A stretch of 64,000 nt of DNA from Candidatus Poribacteria bacterium (lineage in GTDB: Bacteria > Poribacteria > WGA-4E > WGA-3G), in NCBI GenBank assembly GCA_028820845.1, contig JAPPII010000101.1, positions 151,591-215,590 of the forward strand. The letters run 5' to 3'. The notes beneath the pieces were generated by a model. That model had not been told where the DNA came from. It saw nothing but the letters and a program-made list of their open reading frames with translations, and searched no databases. The translations under genes and the position numbers were made by a program. Shown piece after piece: positions 16,962-25,532 of this stretch (positions are counted from its first letter, which is position 1; every line of letters starts with the position of its first letter).

Positions 16962-19049
16962 CTATTTCAGCCGTTTTGGGTGTTCTTTAAGAAAACGCAT
17001 GACTGTGTCTGGATCGGTGGCTTGAAGGTTGCCAAGCGTACTGGCTTCTTCTATGAGTGCTGTCATTTGGACAGGGTTGTCGGTGAGTGTGTCTTCCGCC
17101 CTTTCGTAAAAATAGGCTGCCTGTGCTTTTTGATCGTGCTTCTCATTTATAGCAGCGAGATAGATGTAAGCAGCGGCGAGACGTGGAGATTCAGTACGGT
17201 TCTGAATGAACTCTTCAAAAGCGAAACGTGCCTCATTGTAACGTCCATCGTCGTAATGGACGCGTCCGATCCGAAACTGTGCTCTATCCGAGAAACTATC
17301 CTTGTGTCCACCCGCAAGATACCTATCACGTTCTGGATAACCTATAGTAGTTTTATAGGCTTGTAGTGCCTCGCTATAGCGGTTCAGTTTTCTGTACAGC
17401 TCGCCCAACTGGAAATTTGCCATCATCGCTTGCAAGGTATCCGGATATGATGCAATAACCCTTTTATAAGTCTCAAGTGCCTCGTTAGGATTAGAGAGGC
17501 GTTCAGCGTAAAGAAGCCCACTACGATAGAGGGCTTCGGCGGCGTATGTTAAATCGGGATAATGCTTCGCTACCGTATGATATGCCTCAGTTGCCTTCGG
17601 GTAGTCTTGTAACTGTCGCTCATAGATGGTCCCGATTTGCAATTGCGCCCGTGCCGCCTCAATAGGTGGTAAGGCGTTGTTATGGAGCTGCTCGCGCAGA
17701 TTTTCAATGGCTGCAAGGTGTTGGAGTGTCGAAAGTTGTTCGGATGCCAGTTTTGCTTGGGGTGTATGCGGTACGGTGGCAACGAGGTTTCGGACGATGC
17801 TTAATGCCTCATTAAAATCTCTATCCGCCCGTGCTTTGTCCAACCGTTCTAATTCCGTTTCCGACATCTGTTCTGCAAGATTCTCGATTTTCCTATGAAT
17901 TTGGGTTCTCACTTCAGACACACTCTTATCGTGCATTGAAATCTGTCCTAAATATGCGGGGTCGAGTTGTGGCAGATACGCATGAAGGAATGTTTCAAAA
18001 GCCGCTATCGCTTTCGGATAGTTCAAGGCTTTTTCGTGGCAAACCCCTGTCCAATAGATGACAGCGTGCATATTCCAGAAGTTCGGATATTTCTGTTTGA
18101 GTTTCTCAAACACAGGGATTGCCAGTGAGTATTTTTCAGTAGTCCGGTGGATATTTGCAATCTGATAGAGTGCTTCCGCTGCGAAATTGCTCGTGGGATA
18201 ATCGTTCACAACCTTTCTGTAGGTCGCAATCGCTAAGCCAGATTGGTTGAGAACGGTATGCCTTAAATGCGCAATACGCCATCTCGCTTCTGGTGCCATG
18301 ACGGTATCTGGGTGCGCTGCTAACAGTTCCTCGTACTTGACAATTGCTTTTGAAGGTTGATTGAGTTGCGACTGGTTCCGGTAAAGTTCGGCTATCTGGA
18401 ACTGGGCAACGGCAGCAAGCGGCGTGCCACGGTGCTGAATCATTACACGCTGCTGCTCCCTGAGATCAGCGAGTGCCGTGTTAATATCCCGAATCTTTTG
18501 TAAACCCGTTTTATGCACGAAGTGGGAGGCTGGCGCGAGTTTGATTAGCCTGTCGTAGGTCTGAATCGCATCCTGGTAGTTACCCATGCGACTGTAGACA
18601 TCCCCTTTCTTAATGATAGCCAGAAAGAGCTCTTCAGGAGTGAGACCATTTTTTTCAAACTGCAGAATTTTGTCATAAGCCGCAGCTGCGTGATTGTATT
18701 GATGCGTGTAGTTGTAGTAGATTTCGCCAATCTGATAGTAGCACCAACTTTTTACCGCAATATCCTTGGTAGATTCTGCAAGGGCTTCGAGTTTATGAAG
18801 TGCTTGGGTATACTCTCCCGCTTCAATTAAGACGTGCACTTCTTCAAAGTGCGCAACCGCTGCAAGCGGAAGGAAGAACATTATTAGCAGTACCTGTGAG
18901 ATAAGGGTTCTCAGCCGTCTATTGTCAGGCTTCGGACAAGAACAATTTGTAAAAGTCTTCCACCGCTCGGTGTACGCTAAGAGGCGGTGAATTGTTACAG
19001 GAAGACCTCTTAACTGACAACTGATAACTGATAACCGACAACTATTCAT
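16962..19049 (-). CDS. Secreted tetratricopeptide-repeat protein of an ECF sigma operon
   Basis: 695 residues from ATG 19049, which has AAGGGA six bases upstream and lies two bases after the anti-sigma stop. TPR units run from about residue 75 to the end (for example YQIGEIYYNYTHQYNHAAAAY and ALYRSGLLYAERLSNPNEAL), like the YbgF/BamD-type periplasmic TPR proteins. The signal-like segment TLISQVLLIMFFLPLAAVA begins only at about residue 49. The preceding 45 residues are encoded by a dispersed repeat (18911-19045) inserted in frame after the start codon. It is third in the operon after sigma and anti-sigma, suggesting an envelope stress or transport role. Whether export still works is unclear. 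Confidence 0.8.
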   Translation of the reverse strand: MNSCRLSVISCQLRGLPVTIHRLLAYTERWKTFTNCSCPKPDNRRLRTLISQVLLIMFFLPLAAVAHFEEVHVLIEAGEYTQALHKLEALAESTKDIAVKSWCYYQIGEIYYNYTHQYNHAAAAYDKILQFEKNGLTPEELFLAIIKKGDVYSRMGNYQDAIQTYDRLIKLAPASHFVHKTGLQKIRDINTALADLREQQRVMIQHRGTPLAAVAQFQIAELYRNQSQLNQPSKAIVKYEELLAAHPDTVMAPEARWRIAHLRHTVLNQSGLAIATYRKVVNDYPTSNFAAEALYQIANIHRTTEKYSLAIPVFEKLKQKYPNFWNMHAVIYWTGVCHEKALNYPKAIAAFETFLHAYLPQLDPAYLGQISMHDKSVSEVRTQIHRKIENLAEQMSETELERLDKARADRDFNEALSIVRNLVATVPHTPQAKLASEQLSTLQHLAAIENLREQLHNNALPPIEAARAQLQIGTIYERQLQDYPKATEAYHTVAKHYPDLTYAAEALYRSGLLYAERLSNPNEALETYKRVIASYPDTLQAMMANFQLGELYRKLNRYSEALQAYKTTIGYPERDRYLAGGHKDSFSDRAQFRIGRVHYDDGRYNEARFAFEEFIQNRTESPRLAAAYIYLAAINEKHDQKAQAAYFYERAEDTLTDNPVQMTALIEEASTLGNLQATDPDTVMRFLKEHPKRLK
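18911..19045. repeat. Dispersed GTTATCGG/GTCAG-word repeat, copy inside the TPR gene
   Basis: Runs from CAGCCGTC... to AACTGATAACTGATAACCG, with an internal GGTGTACGCTAAGAGGCGGTG core followed by CCTCTTAACT. The same core is recognisable in the intergenic copy at 46034-46203. This copy is translated as the N-terminal leader of the TPR protein. Confidence 0.75.
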
Positions 19050-19051
19050 TG

Positions 19052-19675
19052 CTAATATCCCTTGGCAGCTACCTGAGTTGTGTTGTTGACCTTTAAACTT
19101 TGCGCCAGCTTCATCCAATCGGTACCTTGTGCCTGTTCTTGGACCCGTTGGAGGCGGCTTTCTGTGTCCCACGCGTCATTTCGGAGGTGATATGTAATCA
19201 TAGCATCCTCCAAATTCCGCTGGATGTCCTGTTGAAGATATTGCTCAATCCGGGCATCAGCCGATTCTGATTCGCTTAATTGCAACTCCACTTTCGGCTG
19301 CCAGAACTCGCCAACTAAGACAACGGCAGTAATCAAAGCGATCAGAGCAGTGCTTGCGGCAGCGGTTTTGTGCCATTGAAAAAGGGCTTGAATGTTGGAT
19401 AAAAATGATCGAATACGCGAAGGGGCGGATTCCTCTTGTGAGGCGGCGAGACGTTTGTACACATTCATCTCAATATCCTGAAGTGCTGCTTCAGGTAAAG
19501 TTACTTCGTTCTCTGCCATATCCGTCAATTTTAGTAAGGTAGTGAAGGACTCAACCGCTTTGCTACAGTCTGAACATTTCTTCAAATGCTGTTCAAACGA
19601 TTCTGCTTCTTTACTCGACAAAAGTTTAGACGCATAATCAATAGCTTGTCCTTCAGACTTATTACACTTAGGCAT
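19052..19675 (-). CDS. Anti-sigma factor with zinc-finger (zf-HC2) domain
   Basis: 207 residues. H30-x3-C34-x2-C37 (QHLKKCSDC) with Cys4 nearby is the ZAS-type anti-sigma zinc-binding motif. A single membrane segment, TAAASTALIALITAVVLVG (about 105-124), follows, then an extracytoplasmic helical part of about 80 residues. It should hold the neighbouring ECF sigma factor inactive at the inner membrane until a signal arrives. The gene starts 14 bases after the sigma gene stop, with AAAGGAGGG before its ATG. Two bases separate its stop from the next start, so the three genes are one operon. Confidence 0.9.
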   Translation of the reverse strand: MPKCNKSEGQAIDYASKLLSSKEAESFEQHLKKCSDCSKAVESFTTLLKLTDMAENEVTLPEAALQDIEMNVYKRLAASQEESAPSRIRSFLSNIQALFQWHKTAAASTALIALITAVVLVGEFWQPKVELQLSESESADARIEQYLQQDIQRNLEDAMITYHLRNDAWDTESRLQRVQEQAQGTDWMKLAQSLKVNNTTQVAAKGY

Positions 19676-19689
19676 AAATGTTCCCTCCT

Positions 19690-20271
19690 TTAGAGTTCGT
19701 TGTTTTCCCGGAGTGGGTGCAGCAGCGTTTGCAACCGTTTCATCGCACGGTGTAAATGGATTTTCACTGTACCCTCTGCCATATTAAGGGTTTCCGCAAC
19801 TTCTTTGATTTGGAGACCTTCATATCGATTTAAAATAAATACTGCTTTCTGTTTCGGGGAGAGTTGATCGACGGCTTCACGAATAATGCGTCCGAGCTCC
19901 TTCTCTTCCACTTCTTTTACAGGATTGCTGTATTGGTCGGTGGCTACAAGATTCTCTTCTGGAATTTCCAGATCCTCTAACGCATAGACAGGGTGACGCG
20001 CTTTCGCACGGTGATAGTCGATGACAAGATTGGCGGCTATTTTGTAAAGCCATGTTGAGAATTTAGCTTTCGGCTGCCAATTCTCCAACGCGCGATACGC
20101 CTTGAAGAAGACTTCGATAGTAATATCTTCAGCGTCTTCATAATTTCTTACCGAGCGCAGGAGATACGAGAAGATTTTCGATTTATAACGCTTCATCAAC
20201 TCATCAAATGCGTTTTGGCGACCGGCTTGAAACTGGGCAACTAACATTTCATCATCAATCAACTTATCCAT
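19690..20271 (-). CDS. RNA polymerase ECF sigma factor (SigW/RpoE type)
   Basis: 193 residues. Region 2 (AFDELMKRYKSKIFSYLLR, DAEDITIEVFFKAYRAL, FSTWLYKIAANLVIDYHR) and region 4 (LSPKQKAVFILNRYEGL, IKEVAETLNMAEGTVKIHLH) are complete, with no region 1.1 or 3, as in group 4 sigma factors. It directs RNA polymerase to a small regulon, commonly envelope stress, and often its own operon. The anti-sigma gene follows immediately. The targets cannot be read from this window. The promoter in front looks sigma-70-like rather than ECF-like, so basal expression may be housekeeping. Confidence 0.95.
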   Translation of the reverse strand: MDKLIDDEMLVAQFQAGRQNAFDELMKRYKSKIFSYLLRSVRNYEDAEDITIEVFFKAYRALENWQPKAKFSTWLYKIAANLVIDYHRAKARHPVYALEDLEIPEENLVATDQYSNPVKEVEEKELGRIIREAVDQLSPKQKAVFILNRYEGLQIKEVAETLNMAEGTVKIHLHRAMKRLQTLLHPLRENNEL

Positions 20272-20367
20272 AATTCCCGACTTTCGATATCGGTTGGAAG
20301 TTTTGTCCGTATCAAAACAATGGACAAAATTGAACTATCGCTTCCTTAAACGGAAACGATGTAAATA

Positions 20368-20397
20368 AGTTTACAAAATTAGTGATTAATTTGTCAA
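20368..20397 (-). promoter_or_regulatory. Sigma-70-type promoter for the ECF sigma operon
   Basis: On the minus strand, TTGACA, an 18-base spacer and TAAACT, ending about 97 bases before the sigma ATG. Confidence 0.55.
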
Positions 20398-20409
20398 GCA
20401 GCTTTTGAC

Positions 20410-20438
20410 TTGATTTTCTAATACTATTGGTTTAAAAT
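20410..20438 (+). promoter_or_regulatory. Possible promoter for the DUF3500 gene
   Basis: TTGATT, 17 bases, TAAAAT on the plus strand, about 80 bases before the GTG start. A fragment of the GTCAG-word repeat (20471-20500) lies in the presumed leader. Confidence 0.35.
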
Positions 20439-20470
20439 AAAACGAAGAATAGTTATTGATTTTCAGTATT

Positions 20471-20500
20471 TAACTGACATCTGACGGCTGATAACTAACT
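20471..20500. repeat. Fragment of the GTTATCGG/GTCAG-word repeat
   Basis: TAACTGACATCTGACGGCTG followed by ATAACTAAC, the same words that end the copies at 19045 and 46203. No opposite end was found, so it is a solo end. Confidence 0.5.
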
Positions 20501-20520
20501 ACTATATGGAGGTATTTTTT

Positions 20521-21552
20521 GTGGCACATACGCATACTGATTCTGAATTAAAACCTTTGGTCATTCCTGCTTCTGAGACAGCGGCGCGGATGGCACAAGC
20601 GGCAGGGAACTTCCTGGATACGCTCACACCACCCCTACGTCAGCAAGCAGCACTTCCGTTTGATGGAAACGAACGCTTCCGTTGGCACTACATCCCCATT
20701 GAGATGTGGGAACGCAAAGGTGTATCTCTCAAAGAGTTAAACGAGAAGCAACAGGAAGCAGCCTTCGCGCTTATGGAGAGCGGTTTGAGTGCAAAAGGCT
20801 ATCAGAAGGCCCGCGCTATTATTAACTTAGAGACAACGCTCGGTGAGATTGAACGGGCTGCCGGTGAAGCCCGGCTCGTCCGTGATCCATCCTTATACTT
20901 CTTCACGGTCTTTGGTGATCCGACGGGGAACGGCGCGTGGGGATGGCGGGCTGAAGGACACCATGTCTCTCTCAACTTCACTGTTGTCAATCGTGAATTG
21001 GTTTCTCCTAACCCGTCTTTCTTCGGCTCAAATCCGGCTGAAGTGCCACAAGGGCAGAAAAAAGGACTCAGAGTCCTTTCGGCTGAGGAGGACATCGCAC
21101 GTAAACTCCTTACAAGCCTAAATAATGCACAGAAGGCACAAACCATTATCAATGCAGACGCACCCTCCGATATTTTAACGCGCGATGTCCCTAAAGTTGA
21201 GTTTGAGGCTGTTGAGGGGTTAGCCGCGGAAGCTATGGAGACACAGCAGCGAGAACTGCTGATGGAACTTGTCCACGAATACATTGATCGGCTGCCTGAT
21301 GAGATTGCTCAGATTGAGCGGCGCAAACTCCGCGAAGGGAACGTCAGCGATATCCATTTCGCATGGGCAGGGGATGAAGTACCGAAGACTCCGCACTATT
21401 ATAGGCTACACGGGCCGTTCTTCTTTGTGGAATACGATAACACCCAGAACAATGCAAACCACATTCACTCTGTGTGGCGGCACATCGCAGACGATTTTGG
21501 TGTCGACCTGCTTCGGTTGCACTACCACAAATCTGACCATCACGATCATTAG
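20521..21552 (+). CDS. DUF3500 family protein
   Basis: 343 residues from GTG 20521. The upstream ATG at 20506 overlaps the GGAGG (20508-20512), which is correctly spaced for the GTG, so I prefer the GTG. The sequence fits DUF3500: AAGNFLDTLTPPLRQQAALPF, then RWHYIPIEMWERKGV, YFFTVFGDP, GWRAEGHHVSLNFTVV, and a C-terminal HYYRLHGPFFFVEYDN with HIHSVWR and DFGVDLL. Conserved histidines in GHHVSLN and HIHS suggest a metal- or substrate-binding site, but no activity is known for the family. No signal peptide. It stands alone, divergent from the sigma operon. Confidence 0.85.
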   Translation: MAHTHTDSELKPLVIPASETAARMAQAAGNFLDTLTPPLRQQAALPFDGNERFRWHYIPIEMWERKGVSLKELNEKQQEAAFALMESGLSAKGYQKARAIINLETTLGEIERAAGEARLVRDPSLYFFTVFGDPTGNGAWGWRAEGHHVSLNFTVVNRELVSPNPSFFGSNPAEVPQGQKKGLRVLSAEEDIARKLLTSLNNAQKAQTIINADAPSDILTRDVPKVEFEAVEGLAAEAMETQQRELLMELVHEYIDRLPDEIAQIERRKLREGNVSDIHFAWAGDEVPKTPHYYRLHGPFFFVEYDNTQNNANHIHSVWRHIADDFGVDLLRLHYHKSDHHDH

Positions 21553-21555
21553 GAA

Positions 21556-21712
21556 GCGGCTATCAGCAGTCAGGGCGGTTTCTCCGAAACCTTTCAGTAG
21601 TCAGCGAAAAGATCGTTGTGGCGGTTATGAACATTTGTCATTGCTACAACGTGTTACTGACCGCTGAAAGCCTGCGTAGCAGGCGACCTGACTGCTGACC
21701 GCTAATCACTAA
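21556..21712. repeat. Dispersed GTCAG-word repeat, intergenic copy
   Basis: Ends GCGGCTATCAGCAGTCAGG and CCTGACTGCTGACCGC are inverted relative to each other. The right end also supplies the last codons and TAG stop of the CBM9-like gene (21702-21704). Confidence 0.6.
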
Positions 21713-22574
21713 TCGCCTTCAAGTTCCCCCAGGTCGTCGTTAACTTGTCAGCGGCTTTGACAGCGAGTTCCTCACTGGTGAGAACGACTAAACCCGTATG
21801 TTCCGAGTTCTTTCCGAAGACAATAGAGTGAGTATACCAACCACTCCAGCCTTTCTGTCCGTCCTGTCCAGCACCTTTGTCGCCATCGTTGACACAAATA
21901 CCCAGACCAAACTCTAATCCATCGCTAAATTTTTTGCCTTTCACTTGCAACTCTTCCGCCGTGAATCTGAGTTCGTAGTAGGTTTTCTTTTCTGTTTCGT
22001 CGCGGATAACGGCGATATCATCGCCGGGGACAATGCCGCCACCCCCCGGATTTTCATTGAGTGCGTTTGGGAGAATGTCCTTCCCTTTATCGTCTAAGCC
22101 GATATTGTACAGGAACATTTGATGTCCAGCAGTCCGTTTGCCACTCATTTCAAAGGCGAGTTGTGCACCATCACCGTTCCACGCAGGAGCGGCAGCGTGC
22201 TCATGCTCATCATCGGTGACAATCAGCGCAAGATAGACAGCACTAGCATCCCAAGTAATCATGAAGCAGGTCTCGTGATCATCGGGACCCGTCCATTTTC
22301 CACCATTATGTGTTTCAAAAACGTTTCCAGAGTATTCAACCCCACAAAAAGGTTTCCCATCCGTACCTGTGACGGCTTCAAGCATACCGTCCCATTCGTT
22401 AAGGTCTCCGTCAATTGTGACATCAATCCCTACCAGTGCATTATAGACATCGTGTGTTTTGCTGCGCCACTGGGCATCTGCTGTGATGTTTGTAAGCAGC
22501 GCGAATGCGGTTGTCAGTATCCAAATTTTGCCCATACGCGGCAAAATTTGTCTTTGCTTTACATTATTGTTCAT
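21702..22574 (-). CDS. Secreted CBM9-like carbohydrate-binding domain protein
   Basis: 290 residues. A signal peptide (KIWILTTAFALLTNITADA, about 16-34) is followed by a single domain with IDVTIDGDLNEWDG, FMITWDASAVYLALIVTDD, WNGDGAQLAFEMSG and YYELRFTAEELQ. This is the pattern of CBM9/DOMON-type sugar- or heme-binding domains found on secreted xylanases and in cellobiose dehydrogenases. No catalytic domain is attached. The C-terminus KLTTTWGNLK is shared with two other exported proteins here. It is last in a three-gene operon after the PQQ propeller, with AAGGAG before the ATG. The final residues come from a repeat. Confidence 0.8.
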   Translation of the reverse strand: MNNNVKQRQILPRMGKIWILTTAFALLTNITADAQWRSKTHDVYNALVGIDVTIDGDLNEWDGMLEAVTGTDGKPFCGVEYSGNVFETHNGGKWTGPDDHETCFMITWDASAVYLALIVTDDEHEHAAAPAWNGDGAQLAFEMSGKRTAGHQMFLYNIGLDDKGKDILPNALNENPGGGGIVPGDDIAVIRDETEKKTYYELRFTAEELQVKGKKFSDGLEFGLGICVNDGDKGAGQDGQKGWSGWYTHSIVFGKNSEHTGLVVLTSEELAVKAADKLTTTWGNLKAISD

Positions 22575-22589
22575 TTTTCTTTCTCCTTG

Positions 22590-24248
22590 TTAGCGGTTAC
22601 CAATAGTTCTGTCCGATACATCACCACCCAAACAAAAAATATACCGGTCGCTGCTTCCGATATACAACAATCCGTTGGCAACCGCAGGTGATGAATAGAA
22701 TTCTATATTTCGTGTGACAGTTCTCGTATCAAACTCCCACTGCATCTCTCCGCTACCAGCAGAGAGGGCGTAGATATATCCATTTTTTGTCGCCGCATAG
22801 ACGACTTCCGGCGTTACAGCCGGTGAGGAGACAACCGGTCCACCGAGATCCGTTTTCCAGTTAAGTTCCCCGTCCATTGCCCCAAGGCAATAGACATATC
22901 CATCGCGCGAACCAAAGATAACATAGCCATCTTGAACAGCGATCGCCGTGAGAACTGCGTCTTCCGCTTCGTGCTCCCATACGGTGTCCCCTGTTTCTAC
23001 GTTAAGCGCGACGACTTTGCCCGCGGGTATGGGGGCACTCTCGGAGAAGTTTCCTCTTCCGAGTCCAAAAAAGACGATATCTTCGTATACACTCGGGCTT
23101 CCCCACACGGGATAAGGCATCTGTTTTGACCAAACTTCAGTGCCTGTCTCTGCATTGACCGCAAGAATCTGGTAACCATCATAGCCTGTCCCGAAATAGA
23201 CTATTCCCTTATGCACAACGGGCGACATGTCAGCATGAACCCCACCGTAGTGCCAAATCTGTTGACCTTCTAAGGCATCAATGCAATAAACACCATCACC
23301 ACCGGCTGTAAAATAAAGTTTCCCTTGACTGATAAATGGTGTTGACTCCACGTGACTCGCTGTTGCAAAGGACCAGATAAGATCACCAGTGTTTGCGTCA
23401 AGACACCGGAGATGACAATTGCTGTCTTGATGGTAGCCTTCCCCGATGTAGACTCTGCCGCCGGCAACGGCAGGGGGCGAGAAAATTGGGATACGCGAAC
23501 TATGCCGCCAGACGACCTTCTGTGATTCCGTATCAATGCAGTACGTCGCACCGCCGAGAGAGAAAATCGAACCGTGTGAAGAACCTATATAAAGCCGATT
23601 TCCGACAACTGCTGGTGAGGAAGAGAAGTCAACCGCCATCGCCTCTTCGTCCCTGAACACCCATGCCAGTGTGCCGTGTGTTGGTCCCGGAAGTCCGTCT
23701 ACGTGTCCTGTCCGATTTTTTTCACCTCGGAAAGTTGACCATGCTCTGCTAACGCTTGTGTTTCCTGCACTCGTGTTCTGGACATTTGCTTCAGGGGTGA
23801 GAGTTGTCCAATTTCGTGCCGTGTCAATCAATAAGTAAGTTCCCCAAACAAACCCAACCAGAATAACGACGCTGAAGATAGTCGCAGTAACCTTATGTGC
23901 AGCAGCAAAATCGCGGCACTTGTAAAAAAACATTTTAACTGTATCTCTGGCAAACACGAGTCCTGTCAGCAGTGCCACCCCAACGAAAGCAAGAATTTGC
24001 GGGACGATACTCAGCAACGCCGTCAGGGGTCCGAGAAGCTGCGGAATAACAGCGTAGGCAGGGCTTGCTGAGGCAAGAAAAACAAAAGAAAAGATTGCTG
24101 TTAGCAGCAACTTTGTATTCGCTTTCGATGGGCTATCGGCTTTCGGGGCGTTCCGCTGCGCTCCACTCTCAGCGGTTAGGAACTGACGGCTAACTACTGA
24201 TTGCTGACGGCTGACGGCTGACAGCCCTTTTAATGCTGCTTTTCTCAT
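22590..24248 (-). CDS. Membrane-anchored PQQ-type beta-propeller protein
   Basis: 552 residues from ATG 24248; the ATG at 24254 touches the ribosome binding site GGGAAGGAG, so the inner one is used. A signal-like segment LLLTAIFSFVFLASASPAYA sits at about 46-65, then two more membrane segments (LAFVGVALLTGLVFA; TATIFSVVILVGFVWGTYLL). From about 180 on come PQQ/quinoprotein-type blades (LYIGSSHGSIFSL, WRHSSRIPIFSPPAVAGGRV, VYCLGAMDGELNWKTDLGGP), as in BamB and quinoprotein alcohol dehydrogenases. Catalytic PQQ/Ca residues were not recognisable, so a structural role is likelier. About 38 residues between KAALK and the signal core come from an inserted repeat. Confidence 0.82.
   Translation of the reverse strand: MRKAALKGLSAVSRQQSVVSRQFLTAESGAQRNAPKADSPSKANTKLLLTAIFSFVFLASASPAYAVIPQLLGPLTALLSIVPQILAFVGVALLTGLVFARDTVKMFFYKCRDFAAAHKVTATIFSVVILVGFVWGTYLLIDTARNWTTLTPEANVQNTSAGNTSVSRAWSTFRGEKNRTGHVDGLPGPTHGTLAWVFRDEEAMAVDFSSSPAVVGNRLYIGSSHGSIFSLGGATYCIDTESQKVVWRHSSRIPIFSPPAVAGGRVYIGEGYHQDSNCHLRCLDANTGDLIWSFATASHVESTPFISQGKLYFTAGGDGVYCIDALEGQQIWHYGGVHADMSPVVHKGIVYFGTGYDGYQILAVNAETGTEVWSKQMPYPVWGSPSVYEDIVFFGLGRGNFSESAPIPAGKVVALNVETGDTVWEHEAEDAVLTAIAVQDGYVIFGSRDGYVYCLGAMDGELNWKTDLGGPVVSSPAVTPEVVYAATKNGYIYALSAGSGEMQWEFDTRTVTRNIEFYSSPAVANGLLYIGSSDRYIFCLGGDVSDRTIGNR
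24131..24228. repeat. Dispersed GTCAG-word repeat, copy inside the PQQ-propeller gene
   Basis: CTGACGGCTGACGGCTGACAG and AACTGACGGCTAACTACTGA words, then an AGCGGAACGCCCCGAAAGCC-type core on the coding strand. It is translated between the positively charged start (MRKAALK) and the hydrophobic core of the signal sequence. Confidence 0.65.
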
Positions 24249-24265
24249 TTGCATCTCCTTCCCTG

Positions 24266-25444
24266 TTACTTGGATTCTTCCATAAATCCGACAGCGAAAT
24301 GCACTAAGTTCTCAAGCATCCGACGATTTTTAGCGATTTGCGCGCTCCTTTGGTTGTGAAGATTCGTGATGAGATACATCCCTTTTCCATATCTGAGTTT
24401 GGCGACGACAATCTCTTTTCCATTGTTAGTCGTTGCCAGTATCTGATATTTATCGTTCCATCCCCGCCATGAGTCATCGAGCGCGAGCTGCCCAGATCGG
24501 ATGCGGTTGGGTGCCTTGAAAAGTTCACCTGCTTGGGAAGTCACTTTGAAATCGTTTCGGGTTGGGCTCTCCACACCCTTGAGCGGTTCAGGTAACCACC
24601 CGCTGCCACACGGACGATCGTCGTCGCTATCCTGTCCCGAAGCGATGACAATACCGCCGTTCTTCACGAATTCTCTAATCTGTCGTTCTTGTTTGTCGTT
24701 AAGCCGGTATCTGCCTTCAGAGAGCGCGCGAAAACCGAGCCACAGAATATCTGCTTCATCGAGGGTCGGCAGGTTCCGGTCAGTCGTCGCATGATAAACG
24801 AAACCGAAATCTGCTACGGCATCCAGTTCACCAATAGCACGCGGTTCCGACTCATACCGTTCTGTTTTCAGTAACAGAAGCTGAAGCGCATCTCCACTGA
24901 GCATTCTACGTAACTCATCTTGAAAATTCGGTGTTGAATCTCGCCTTGACACCTTGTCTCTATTGAGATATTTCTCAAAGTGTGTGAACAGCCACCAACC
25001 CCAGTCTTTATCTCTCGGTCTTGTGACTTGGGTTTGAAACCATTTTCCTCGCGTGTGTGCGATGCTGTCAATGCGCCTACCAGCTTTCAGATAGAAGACT
25101 ATAATCGGTTCGCCTTCCCTCAGGAAACGGATAATTTCTTTTCTGTAGTCAGTTTCTCCTTTATAGACATCAAAACGCATCTTAATCTCTTGAAATTCAC
25201 TTTTGCCCTTGAGATTTTCTTCGACCTTGATTTTTGCTGTCTTTCGTTCGGTGTTAACCTCACTGACGGTTCCGAAGACAACGTTTGTGCTTTCCGCAAC
25301 GATTTGTCTGACGGTATACCGTTTTGCAATGTAGCCTTCCACAGATGCTTGTGTTAGTACGATAAGGCTTGTAACCAGCAGAAAGAAAAGGTAATAGGAT
25401 TTGCGGACAGTGTATAGCTTGAAGGTTAACGTTGGTATCTGCAT
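24266..25444 (-). CDS. Exported protein with glutamine-amidotransferase-fold-like C-terminal domain, unknown function
   Basis: 392 residues from ATG 25444, which has CAGGAG in front; an upstream in-frame start lacks one. A signal or anchor segment SYYLFFLLVTSLIVLTQASV lies at about 15-34. The N-terminal domain, VFGTVSEVNTERKTAKIKVE, resembles the small beta domain that follows signal peptides in many secreted proteins with a G-T-V-x-x-V motif. The C-terminal half (ADILWLGFRAL, QIREFVKNGGIVIASGQD, YGKGMYLITNLH) follows the alternating pattern of ThuA/DUF4159 class I amidotransferase-like folds. I do not recognise a catalytic triad. First gene of the operon with the PQQ propeller and CBM9-like protein. 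Confidence 0.65.
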   Translation of the reverse strand: MQIPTLTFKLYTVRKSYYLFFLLVTSLIVLTQASVEGYIAKRYTVRQIVAESTNVVFGTVSEVNTERKTAKIKVEENLKGKSEFQEIKMRFDVYKGETDYRKEIIRFLREGEPIIVFYLKAGRRIDSIAHTRGKWFQTQVTRPRDKDWGWWLFTHFEKYLNRDKVSRRDSTPNFQDELRRMLSGDALQLLLLKTERYESEPRAIGELDAVADFGFVYHATTDRNLPTLDEADILWLGFRALSEGRYRLNDKQERQIREFVKNGGIVIASGQDSDDDRPCGSGWLPEPLKGVESPTRNDFKVTSQAGELFKAPNRIRSGQLALDDSWRGWNDKYQILATTNNGKEIVVAKLRYGKGMYLITNLHNQRSAQIAKNRRMLENLVHFAVGFMEESK

Positions 25445-25532
25445 TGAAATTCTCCTGTATAATTCTGATGTTTTATGACAAGATGGCTTACAACTCCGCA
25501 AGTCAACGTTCCAAACGCATTAGTTGTGATCA

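Noticed and set aside
19049-19172. A longer TPR protein starting at 19172
   Set aside because: It would overlap the anti-sigma gene by 120 bases; ATG 19049 has a ribosome binding site and follows the anti-sigma stop by two bases.
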